From NCBI GenBank assembly GCA_905234355.1, contig CAJOHP010000124.1:1-7151 (forward strand): a DNA stretch of 7,151 nt, written 5' to 3'. Origin of the DNA: an uncultured Prevotella sp. GTDB taxonomy: Bacteria > Bacteroidota > Bacteroidia > Bacteroidales > Bacteroidaceae. The notes beneath the pieces are model-generated. The model was not told the DNA's origin, searched no databases, and saw only the letters and a list, made by a program, of their open reading frames with translations. A program made the translations under genes and the position numbers. Below, in pieces: positions 1-6,674 of this stretch (position 1 is the stretch's first letter; each line of letters begins with the position of its first letter).

Positions 1-4
1 GACC

Positions 5-50
5 CCACCCCGCCCTTCGGGCACCCCTCCCCTTGAAGGGAGGGGAGTGG
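5..50. repeat. GC-rich palindromic element able to fold as a three-way junction
   Basis: Two adjacent hairpins are enclosed by a short outer stem. The outer stem pairs CCAC (5-8) with GTGG (47-50). The first inner hairpin pairs GCCC (12-15) with GGGC (19-22) around a 3-nt loop. The second pairs CCCCTCCC (24-31) with GGGAGGGG (38-45) around a 6-nt loop. Both hairpins are seen directly and pair on either strand. Short GC-rich palindromes of the CCCCTCCCC...GGGGAGGGG type are, from memory, common as dispersed intergenic repeats in Bacteroidota, but only one copy lies in this window, so the repeat status is inferred. It sits about 110 nt beyond the stop of the GH2 gene and could act as a transcript-end structure for it, although no T-run follows the hairpin on either strand. 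The rest of the gap (51-158) shows no gene, only a weak 6-bp inverted repeat (117-122 with 155-160). Confidence 0.55.
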
Positions 51-158
51 CTACGCGATGGCATTCGATGGTGTAAACGACTTTTTCAAGTGGACTCATT
101 AATAGAACCCACCTTTAGACAGTTTTGTCGCTGGCTTTCAGTCCTGTTTTCCCTCTGT

Positions 159-3100
159 CTACTTAGCTTTCTCGAGCACATCCACCTCGACGATGCGCAG
201 CTCGGTCTTGCCTTTGGCCGTCTTCACACGGTCGAACTCATTGGCCACGCCGCCGGCCAGCTCGGTCACCTGTCCGAAGCGGTTGCTCTGCTGGGCCGGG
301 CCCACCATGCGCAGGGTGATGCGGTCGGCCGCCACGGGCCGCTCTATCCTGATGTGGGCATAGCCCAGTGTGGCCGGCGTGATGCCCTCCCACACCTTCT
401 TCTTTCCAGCATAGACCTCGAGGGGGTAGCACTTCTGTCGCCATCCAGCGAGCTTCAGGGTCAGCTCACTGACCACGGCCTTGCGCTCCAGCCTGTACTC
501 CACCCAGGCATGCTGTCGCTCGCCGTCGCTGCGCCACTCGGTCAGCTCGTTGTCGTCGTAGCTCCGGGCCGCGCCGTCGGCATTGCTGCCACAGCTTGCG
601 CCTACGATGCCTATGCTCACGAAGCTGTCGGTATAGCTGGGCGTGGAGGGTGTCTCGCCACGGTCCAGACGCGATGCGAGCGTGAGCGAGGGCAACACGT
701 CGGCAGCAGGTGCCTGACGGGTGGTGAGCGTGAGATAGGCCGGGCGCAGACCGTCGGCCACGACGGAGAGCACGACATCGCCCGGCGTGGTGGTGCTGCG
801 CACGAGCACGCGATTGACGCCACACTCGGCCGGCAGTGACATGGCCCCCACATAGTTGTCGCTCAGGTTCTTCTTGTTGGCAGAGTCGAGCAGCGTGGGG
901 TCCTGCTTCTCATTGTCCTTGAGATACTGCTGGTTGTTGCGGGTGGCGATGCCGCCTATCCAGCGTCCCTCGCCGTGCAGGGCGAAGTGTATCATCGGGT
1001 CGGCCAGCGGACAGCGTCGCCCTTCACGGTCGACCACCTCCACCTGCACGAGTGCCATGTCGGCACCGTCGGCTCGGAATCCCTCGGGGTTCTGTATGGC
1101 CGTGAGCTTCAGTCTGTAGGGTGTGCCTGCGGTCTGCAGGGTGTCGGTGCTGACAAGTGTGGGTGCGCCACTGCCCTTCCGGTAGGCCCGTGCCACGAGT
1201 GTGCCGGGCTCATAGCGCACGCTGTCCCAGGTGAAGAGCCACTGGAAGCTGCGCCTGCCTTTGCCCAGCGAGCGTCCGTTGAGCAGCAGCTCCACCTCGT
1301 CGCCAGTGGAGACGGCGTAGACGGGCTTCACTACCGTGGTGCCCTGCACGGGATGGTCGTAGTTCCAGTGACCTACGAGGTGTGTGCGGTCGCGCTCGGG
1401 ACTCACCCACCCGTCCCACATCACCTGATGGGCGTAGAAGGCATCCTTGGGCAGGCGCATGGCGTCGACTACGCCGCTGGTGCGGTAGTTCGACTCGCCG
1501 CGGTGGTGGGTATTGGTGTCGCTGAACACAATCTTCACGCCGCCTGCACTCACGCGCCGCCCCGTGCCGGGGCGCTCCAGCCAGTACTCGTGCCAGCGCT
1601 CCACCATGCCGCAGGCCAGACGGTCCATGTTGTGATTATAGTCCAGTGCCGGTGCGCCGCGGTAGAGCGGGCCGTCGCCCTCCCGGTGGTAAGGATAGGA
1701 ATAGTCATCCCAATACTTGCGCAGGCCTTCGTCGCGATAGTACTCCATGGCCCACATAGGCTTCGAGGCCGACTTGTTGATGTAGAGCATCTCGCCGCCA
1801 TACTCCGCCTCGGGGCGGTCGAGCATCTCGCGCGAGCCGATGGCTCGTCCGCCGTAGGGGTCGTACTGGTCGCGTATCTGCTTCATCTCGAGCATGTGCT
1901 CCCTGGATATGCGGAAGTTGCCACACTCGTAGAACACGACGGAGGGATTGTTGCGGTTGTAGACGATGGCATCGCGCATGAGCAGGGTGCGCTGCTGCCA
2001 TCGTGCGCCCTCCACGTCCTTCTCGGCATCGCCGGCGGGCATGGCCTGCAGCAGCCCCACGCGGTCGCACGACTCTATGTCCTGCTTCCACGGGCACACG
2101 TGCATCCAGCGCACCATGTTGCCGCCCGACTGCACCAGCAGGTCGTTGCTGTAGTCGCTGAGCCAGGCGGGCACTGAGATGCCCACGCCCGGCCACTCGT
2201 TGCTGGTGCGCTGGGCGTAGCCATGCACCATCAGCACGCGGTCGTTCAGACAGAACATGCCGTCCCTGAACTCGGTCTTTCGGAAGCCGGTGCGGGTGAG
2301 CACCTTGTCGGTAGCAGTGCCGTTGGCCACGAGCGTCGTCTCCACAGTGTACAGATAGCCATAGCCCCACGACCAGAAGTGCAGGCCCGCTACCGTCTGG
2401 GCGGCTGTGGCCACGACCGTCTGCCCGGGCTGTGCGGTGACCTGCGCTCCCGAGAAGCGGGCCACCTCCTGCCCGTCGGCGTCTCTCACCACGGTCTGCA
2501 GGGCAAAGGTGTGGGCGGTGCCGTCGTCGTTCTTCACCTGGGCCTCGGCATGGATGGTGGCCTTGCGCCCGGGAATGTCGAAGTGGGAGGCATAGATGTA
2601 GGTGCCCGTGGTCTGCAGGTTGCTGTAGAGCGGCAGCGTCTGATAGAGCTTGCCGGTCAGGTGCAGATAGACATTCTTGGGCAGGCCGCCGTAGTTGGCG
2701 TTGAAGTTCTTGTCGTTCCACTGATAGCGGCTGTCGAGCGTGCGGTCGCGATACTGCCACGAGTTGTCGCAGCGCACAGCGAGCACGTTGCCACCTTTTA
2801 TTATATATGGTGTAAGGTCGAAGCCGAAGGCCATCACGCCATTGTCGGAGAATCCCACTTTCTGTCCGTTGAGCCACACGTCGGCTCCCTGCCGTGCTCC
2901 TTCAAACTCGATGAAGACCTTGCCGCGGAGCTGCTCTTCGGTGAGCGTGAAGTGCTTGCGATACCAGCAGACGGTGTCGGTCAGGTCGACGATGTCCTTC
3001 CTGAAGGCCTCATCGCCATTGAAGGCATAGGGCAGTGTGACGCGCTGCCAGCCGCCATCGGCGTAGCCAGGGGCCGAAGCCTCGGCCACGTCGCCCACAT

Positions 3101-3203
3101 GCAGCAGCCAGTCGGCATTGAAGTTGAGTTTCTTTCTTTCCGCCGCCGATGCAGCAAACACGTGCATCAGCACAGCCAGGAGCAGCAGATGTTTTGTTTT
3201 CAT
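159..3203 (-). CDS. Secreted multidomain glycoside hydrolase family 2 protein with C-terminal discoidin-like domain
   Basis: Predicted exo-acting retaining beta-glycosidase (beta-galactosidase or beta-glucuronidase superfamily), 1014 aa from the chosen start. Residues 1-21 form a signal peptide (MKTKH, a Leu/Ala/Val core, then AASAA), so it acts in the periplasm or outside. Domains in order: sugar-binding jelly roll (about 25-195, with GADVWLNGQKVG and YGGLPKNVYLHL), Ig-like domain (about 195-305), TIM barrel (about 310-600), a DUF4982-like module (about 590-680, with KPVYAVSTGDEVELLLNG), a second Ig-like region (about 695-830), and an F5/8 type C (CBM32-like) domain (about 860-1014). The likely nucleophile is E487 in AMEYYRDEG. 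The acid/base site is odd: the usual GNE reads GNF (428-430), with a Glu at 426 in FYECGNF. An in-frame ATG ten codons upstream (3233) exists, but it falls inside the promoter-like element and would put charged residues before the signal peptide. It lies 97 nt downstream of the GH28 gene on the same strand. The substrate is unproven; the GH28 neighbour suggests pectin side chains. Confidence 0.9.
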   Translation of the reverse strand: MKTKHLLLLAVLMHVFAASAAERKKLNFNADWLLHVGDVAEASAPGYADGGWQRVTLPYAFNGDEAFRKDIVDLTDTVCWYRKHFTLTEEQLRGKVFIEFEGARQGADVWLNGQKVGFSDNGVMAFGFDLTPYIIKGGNVLAVRCDNSWQYRDRTLDSRYQWNDKNFNANYGGLPKNVYLHLTGKLYQTLPLYSNLQTTGTYIYASHFDIPGRKATIHAEAQVKNDDGTAHTFALQTVVRDADGQEVARFSGAQVTAQPGQTVVATAAQTVAGLHFWSWGYGYLYTVETTLVANGTATDKVLTRTGFRKTEFRDGMFCLNDRVLMVHGYAQRTSNEWPGVGISVPAWLSDYSNDLLVQSGGNMVRWMHVCPWKQDIESCDRVGLLQAMPAGDAEKDVEGARWQQRTLLMRDAIVYNRNNPSVVFYECGNFRISREHMLEMKQIRDQYDPYGGRAIGSREMLDRPEAEYGGEMLYINKSASKPMWAMEYYRDEGLRKYWDDYSYPYHREGDGPLYRGAPALDYNHNMDRLACGMVERWHEYWLERPGTGRRVSAGGVKIVFSDTNTHHRGESNYRTSGVVDAMRLPKDAFYAHQVMWDGWVSPERDRTHLVGHWNYDHPVQGTTVVKPVYAVSTGDEVELLLNGRSLGKGRRSFQWLFTWDSVRYEPGTLVARAYRKGSGAPTLVSTDTLQTAGTPYRLKLTAIQNPEGFRADGADMALVQVEVVDREGRRCPLADPMIHFALHGEGRWIGGIATRNNQQYLKDNEKQDPTLLDSANKKNLSDNYVGAMSLPAECGVNRVLVRSTTTPGDVVLSVVADGLRPAYLTLTTRQAPAADVLPSLTLASRLDRGETPSTPSYTDSFVSIGIVGASCGSNADGAARSYDDNELTEWRSDGERQHAWVEYRLERKAVVSELTLKLAGWRQKCYPLEVYAGKKKVWEGITPATLGYAHIRIERPVAADRITLRMVGPAQQSNRFGQVTELAGGVANEFDRVKTAKGKTELRIVEVDVLEKAK

Positions 3204-3230
3204 TTGTCTTAGCAGTCGTTTTGTTTGCAG

Positions 3231-3238
3231 CAAAAGTA
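3231..3238 (-). promoter_or_regulatory. Bacteroidota-type -7 promoter element for the GH2 gene
   Basis: On the minus strand this reads TACTTTTG, an exact match to the Bacteroidota -7 consensus TAnnTTTG. It lies 27 nt before the chosen GH2 ATG, giving a predicted leader of about 20 nt. No TTTG is visible at the -33 position, which falls inside the neighbouring hairpin, so promoter strength is uncertain. It supports the start at 3203 over the upstream in-frame ATG at 3233. Confidence 0.4.
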
Positions 3239-3248
3239 GGCATAAACA

Positions 3249-3282
3249 AAGAAAACGGGCGATGCTGTACGTCCGTTTTCTT
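3249..3282 (-). terminator. Hairpin after the GH28 gene, probable intrinsic terminator or attenuator
   Basis: A perfect 10-bp stem pairs AAGAAAACGG (3249-3258) with CCGTTTTCTT (3273-3282) around a 14-nt loop. In the minus-strand transcript it begins 18 nt after the GH28 stop codon, and its 3' arm runs straight into TGTTTATG, giving a U-rich tail (UUUUCUUUGUUU). This fits a Rho-independent terminator for GH28. On the plus strand no T-run follows the hairpin, so the minus direction is favoured. Because the GH2 gene follows on the same strand, partial read-through could set the ratio of the two enzymes. Confidence 0.6.
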
Positions 3283-3300
3283 GTATTATCATACGTCGGG

Positions 3301-4644
3301 TCACTTTATCTGTACGTTTTTCACCACGCAACCCTCTATGAGCGAAGCGTCGAAGGCCTTCTTCTGGTCGGTCACGTCGATATTCTCGAAGGTGAAGTCT
3401 TTGAGGCGGTACTTGTCGCTCTTGCCCACGTCGAAGAAGTTCTTGCACGTCATCTTGATGTTTCTGAAGCTGATGTTGTTGCACTGCGAGAGGGGCATGT
3501 CGGCACGGTCCCCAGGCTTGAAGAACTGTGTCCATGGTCTCACCACGAGGAAAGACCCGCAGGAGCCGGTGAAGTCTTCCACCCGCACATACTCGTAGTG
3601 CTGCGGCGTGTCGGGGCGCATCTTCAGCCAGAGCACACGGCTGGCATTGGTCACCTGGCAGCGGCGCATGACGACGTTCTTGTCGTGGACCGACTCCGAG
3701 CCGAGCGTCATGCAGCCGTGCACACGGCCATAGACGCAGTCGGACACCATGATGTTTTCGCAGGGTCCGTTGTCGGGGTCCTGGTCGGCCCAGGTGCCCT
3801 TGCCGCCCTTGAGCACCACGGCGTCGTCGTTGACGCTCATGTAGCAGCCCGCGACGAGCACGTCCTTGCACACGTCGATGTCGATGGCATCGCTCGATGG
3901 GGCGCCGCGCTTGGGGTCGACGGGCGTCACGTTGTCGAACGGGGCGAAGATGTAGCACCCCAGATAGCGCACCCGCTCACACTGGTAGAGGTGGTTGGTC
4001 CAGAAGGGTGAGTTGATGATGCGCACGTCCTGCACCGTCACATCCTTCGAGTGGGATATGTAGACATTGCGCGGGCGCTGGGCGTCGACGTTGGTGCACT
4101 CACGGTTCCACTGGCGGCGTATCCAGAACTCCTCCCAGTAGGGCTGGCCGTTGCCGTTGATGGTGCCCGGTCCGGTGATGGTGAAGCCGTCGCAGCCGTC
4201 GGCATTGACCAGGGCAGCGAAGTAGGTGCGCGTCTGTCCCTCGATGCGGGTCTTCACGAGCTTGAAGTCGCGTATGCGGTCGGAGCCGCGCAGCTCGCCG
4301 TTCTGCTCGATGAGCAGATGGGTGCCGGGCTTGAAGAAGAGGCTGCCGCTCACCACAAAGCCACGCGGGATGACCACCACACCGCCGCCCTCCTGGGCAC
4401 AGCGGTCGATGACGGCCTGCAGCTGCTCGGTCTGCACCTGCTCGGAGTAGTTGCGCACGCCGTAGTCGGTCACTACATAGCGCTTGCCAAGTGCTGTCAC
4501 GTCGACACGGCTCGTGTCGCTAAACCACGCGGGGATGGGGGTGCCGTCGGGCCACAGGTCCGGCGAGGGCGATTTCTTCCTGGCGCCCATGGCCACCGTG
4601 CATAGCAAGGCCAGCACGAGAATGGCGGAAAGTCGGTGTGTCAT
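3301..4644 (-). CDS. Secreted glycoside hydrolase family 28 (polygalacturonase-like) enzyme
   Basis: A 447-aa protein with a signal peptide (residues 1-20, cleavage expected after AMG) followed by a right-handed parallel beta-helix of the pectin-lyase fold. GH28 enzymes hydrolyse alpha-1,4 galacturonic acid links in pectin by inversion. An early pectate-lyase-type segment is visible (YGVRNYSEQVQTEQLQAVID, 61-80, then GGGVVVIPRG). The catalytic region is recognisable: D252 in SSDAIDID, the pair D273-D274 in NDDAVVLKGG, H309 in RVHGCMTLGSE, and K341 in RVLWLKMRP. All three acidic residues, the His and the Lys are kept, but the standard NTD, GHG and RxK signatures read SSD, VHG and WLK. It is the first gene of a minus-strand pair with the GH2 enzyme and has its own promoter in the divergent region. 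An exo-acting role on oligogalacturonides or rhamnogalacturonan is plausible; exact substrate and linkage cannot be read from the sequence. The alternative is another GH28 activity such as xylogalacturonan or rhamnogalacturonan hydrolysis. Confidence 0.9.
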   Translation of the reverse strand: MTHRLSAILVLALLCTVAMGARKKSPSPDLWPDGTPIPAWFSDTSRVDVTALGKRYVVTDYGVRNYSEQVQTEQLQAVIDRCAQEGGGVVVIPRGFVVSGSLFFKPGTHLLIEQNGELRGSDRIRDFKLVKTRIEGQTRTYFAALVNADGCDGFTITGPGTINGNGQPYWEEFWIRRQWNRECTNVDAQRPRNVYISHSKDVTVQDVRIINSPFWTNHLYQCERVRYLGCYIFAPFDNVTPVDPKRGAPSSDAIDIDVCKDVLVAGCYMSVNDDAVVLKGGKGTWADQDPDNGPCENIMVSDCVYGRVHGCMTLGSESVHDKNVVMRRCQVTNASRVLWLKMRPDTPQHYEYVRVEDFTGSCGSFLVVRPWTQFFKPGDRADMPLSQCNNISFRNIKMTCKNFFDVGKSDKYRLKDFTFENIDVTDQKKAFDASLIEGCVVKNVQIK

Positions 4645-4673
4645 ATCTGTCGTTGTCTGTTAGATTAGTTTAC

Positions 4674-4696
4674 ACGGGCAGGTCGCGCTGCCACGT
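4674..4696 (-). promoter_or_regulatory. Stem-loop in the predicted GH28 mRNA leader
   Basis: GGCAG (4677-4681) pairs with CTGCC (4688-4692) around a 6-nt loop. The stem extends by three more pairs (4674-4676 with 4694-4696) past one bulged base at 4693. It lies between the predicted transcription start (about 4708) and the ATG at 4644, so it would be in the leader RNA. It is GC-rich, unlike the A/T-rich surroundings. A role in mRNA stability or translation is inference. Confidence 0.35.
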
Positions 4697-4704
4697 CGGA
4701 TGAG

Positions 4705-4719
4705 TTTGCAAGATGCAAA
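4705..4719. promoter_or_regulatory. Dyad overlapping the GH28 promoter, candidate operator
   Basis: A perfect inverted repeat, TTTGCA (4705-4710) then AGA then TGCAAA (4714-4719), overlaps the -7 element of the GH28 promoter and its predicted start point. A protein bound here would block the promoter, so an operator role is plausible. One half overlaps the promoter consensus TTTGC itself, so part of the symmetry could be chance. Confidence 0.3.
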
Positions 4720-4723
4720 GTTA
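4716..4723 (-). promoter_or_regulatory. Bacteroidota-type -7 promoter element for the GH28 gene
   Basis: The minus strand reads TAACTTTG, an exact match to TAnnTTTG. About 21 nt further upstream on the same strand is TTTC, a three-of-four match to the -33 TTTG box. The predicted start is near 4708, giving a leader of roughly 64 nt. The divergent region 4645-4870 otherwise holds A-rich sequence with no reading frame I can support. Confidence 0.55.
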
Positions 4724-4828
4724 CAAGAAAAAAGGCAAACAGACGAAAGACAGGCCCACTTTTTGCATTTTATCCCGCCAAAAAGAGAAAAAAACGACAC
4801 AAACGCTATGGCGTATCAATATTTTTTG

Positions 4829-4836
4829 TAACTTTG
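4829..4836 (+). promoter_or_regulatory. Bacteroidota-type -7 promoter element for sppA-lpxK
   Basis: The plus strand reads TAACTTTG, an exact TAnnTTTG match, preceded by a T-run and followed by GC. It lies 34 nt before the sppA ATG, so the leader would be about 28 nt and A/T-rich with no Shine-Dalgarno sequence, as is usual in this phylum. No clear TTTG box is visible at -33. The core TTGTAACTTTGC (4826-4837) is identical, in inverted orientation, to the GH28 promoter core. Confidence 0.55.
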
Positions 4837-4870
4837 CCGCGAAATATTTCACATTATATTAAATATCGAG

Positions 4871-6664
4871 ATGAAAGAGTTCTTGAAAATGACGTTTGCC
4901 ACTATCTGTGGCATAGTGCTCCTGTCGGTCATCTCCGGCATACTGTTTATGATCTCCCTCGTGGGCATGATGGCCAGCGAGTCGGCCTCGACCAAGGTGA
5001 AGGACAACTCCGTGTTTGTGCTGAAGCTGCAGGGCGTGGTCAGCGAGCGCACAGAAGACGGCAGCCCGCTGTCGATGCTGCTCGGCCGTGCCGACATGGA
5101 GGCCATGGGCCTGGACGACATCGTAGCCTCCATACGCAAGGCTAAGGACGAGGAAGACATCAAAGGCATCTACATAGAGGGCGGCGCCGCCTCGTTCGAC
5201 TCGCCCGCCACGGCACAGCAGGTGCGCGACGCACTGCTCGACTTCAAGAAGAGCGGCAAATGGATCATCGCCTACGCCGACCAGTACATGCAGACCAGCT
5301 ACTGGGTGGCATCGGTGGCCGACTCGCTGTTTCTCAACAAGACGGGCATGATAGACTTCAAGGGCCTGGGCGGCAAGCGAGAATACATGACAGGACTCTA
5401 CGAGAAGCTCGGGGTGAAGTATCAGGCCACACGCGTGGGCAAATACAAGAGCGCCGTGGAGAGCGTCACACGCAAGGACATGAGCGACGACGACCGCGAG
5501 CAGCGCACGGCCTACCTGCAGGGCATCTGGCAGCGCATGCTCAAGGACATGGCAGAAAGCCGCAAGACCACCGCACAGCAGCTGGACCAGCTGGCCAACG
5601 ACAGCATCATTGCCTTTGCCGACACCAAGGACTACATCAAAGCCAAGCTCGTAGACGGCGTGATGTACCCGGAGAAAATCAAGGAGGTCATCAGGAAGAA
5701 ACTCGGTCTCGACGACGACGATGACGACATCAACCAGCTCTCGCTCACCGAGATGACCAACGTGAAGCAGAAGAAGAAGGACAAGGGCGACGAAGTGGCC
5801 GTCTACTATGCCTATGGCGAAATACTCGACAAGCAGGCCAGCGGCTTCTCCAGCGAGCATGCCATCGTGGGCAGCACCGTCGTCGACGACATGAACGAGC
5901 TGGCCGACGACGACGACGTGAAGGCCGTGGTCATACGCGTGAACTCACCCGGCGGCTCGGCCGTCGCCTCAGAACAGATATGGCACGCCATACAGAACCT
6001 CAAGGCCAAGAAGCCCGTGGTCGTCTCCATGGGAGGCATGGCAGCATCAGGAGGCTACATGATGAGCGCCGGAGCAAGCTACATCTTCGCCGAGCCCACC
6101 ACCATCACCGGCTCCATAGGCATCTTCGGACTCATACCCAACTTCTCCGGACTGGTCACCGACAAGCTCGGCGTCACCTTCGACGGCGTGAAGACCAACC
6201 GCTTCGGCGACTATGAGGAGAACCTCATCTTCTCCAACGACAACGCCGAGGAGATAGACAACCTGCAGCACTACGTGGACCGTGGCTACGAGACCTTCCT
6301 GGGCATCGTGGCACAGGGACGGAAGATGACGCGCGACCAGGTGCACGAGATAGCCCAGGGACGCGTGTGGCTCGCCACCGACGCACTGGGCATCAAGCTG
6401 GTAGACAAGCTCGGCTCGCTCGACGACGCCGTGAAGAAGGCTGCCGAACTGGCCAAGCTCGGCGAGGAGTATCACACCAAGACATATCCCGGCGAGACAG
6501 GATGGCTTGAAAACATGTTTGGCAATGAGGACAAGGGCACGTACCTCGACAGCGAAATGCGCGCCCTGCTCGGCGACCTCTACGAGCCCATCATCGAGGC
6601 ACGCAGAGACCAGCAGCGCAACCGCCTGCAGGCACGCTGGCCCTACTCCGCGCGAGTAAAGTAA
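4871..6664 (+). CDS. sppA: Signal peptide peptidase SppA, 67K type (peptidase family S49)
   Basis: Inner-membrane serine protease that degrades signal peptides left after secretion. The 597 aa match the long, two-domain form (E. coli SppA is 618 aa). Residues about 8-33 form a single N-terminal membrane anchor, placing the catalytic part in the periplasm. The Ser-Lys dyad is intact: K193 in RVGKYKSAVES (N-terminal domain, matching E. coli K209) and S393 in VVSMGGMAASGGYMM (C-terminal domain, matching S409). The S49 core RVNSPGGSAVASEQIW (356-371) and TGSIGIFG (413-420) are also present. Between the two repeats lies an acidic then basic linker with six Asp in a row (281-286) followed by KQKKKDKGDE (299-308). 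The start is set by a membrane segment beginning right after MKEFLK and by a promoter 34 nt upstream. lpxK follows after 10 nt, so the two are probably co-transcribed. Confidence 0.97.
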   Translation: MKEFLKMTFATICGIVLLSVISGILFMISLVGMMASESASTKVKDNSVFVLKLQGVVSERTEDGSPLSMLLGRADMEAMGLDDIVASIRKAKDEEDIKGIYIEGGAASFDSPATAQQVRDALLDFKKSGKWIIAYADQYMQTSYWVASVADSLFLNKTGMIDFKGLGGKREYMTGLYEKLGVKYQATRVGKYKSAVESVTRKDMSDDDREQRTAYLQGIWQRMLKDMAESRKTTAQQLDQLANDSIIAFADTKDYIKAKLVDGVMYPEKIKEVIRKKLGLDDDDDDINQLSLTEMTNVKQKKKDKGDEVAVYYAYGEILDKQASGFSSEHAIVGSTVVDDMNELADDDDVKAVVIRVNSPGGSAVASEQIWHAIQNLKAKKPVVVSMGGMAASGGYMMSAGASYIFAEPTTITGSIGIFGLIPNFSGLVTDKLGVTFDGVKTNRFGDYEENLIFSNDNAEEIDNLQHYVDRGYETFLGIVAQGRKMTRDQVHEIAQGRVWLATDALGIKLVDKLGSLDDAVKKAAELAKLGEEYHTKTYPGETGWLENMFGNEDKGTYLDSEMRALLGDLYEPIIEARRDQQRNRLQARWPYSARVK

Positions 6665-6674
6665 CCCACCACGC

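Noticed and set aside
117..160. Weak inverted repeat AGACAG (117-122) with CTGTCT (155-160) near the GH2 stop as a terminator
   Set aside because: Only 6 bp with a loop over 30 nt, it overlaps the stop codon and is followed by no T-run; too weak to call.
975..2177. Open frame of 400 codons on the plus strand, opposite the GH2 gene
   Set aside because: It lies entirely antisense to a well-supported GH2 coding region. The translation is rich in His, Ala, Val and Gly with no recognisable domain, as expected from a GC-rich antisense frame.
1705..2877. Open frame of 390 codons on the minus strand, in another frame inside the GH2 gene
   Set aside because: Its translation is dominated by Arg, Ala, Gln and His and shows no domain; it is a frame-shadow of the GH2 gene.
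3204..3233. Ten-codon N-terminal extension of the GH2 protein from ATG 3233
   Set aside because: The ATG lies within the -7-like promoter element, and the extension would put a basic stretch ahead of a normal signal peptide; ATG 3203 gives a standard signal sequence.
2223..4011. Plus-strand frames (2223-3212 and 3118-4011) spanning the GH2/GH28 gap
   Set aside because: Both are mainly antisense to the two glycosidase genes and show low-complexity His/Val/Ala composition, so they are composition artefacts.
4834..5145. Plus-strand frame of 103 codons starting upstream of sppA
   Set aside because: It overlaps the promoter, then runs in a different frame inside sppA with an Arg/Gly/His-rich translation; a shadow frame.
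4859..5860. Open frame of 333 codons on the minus strand, opposite sppA
   Set aside because: Antisense to a clear SppA with intact catalytic residues; the Val/Leu/His-rich translation has no family signature, and no promoter for it is apparent.
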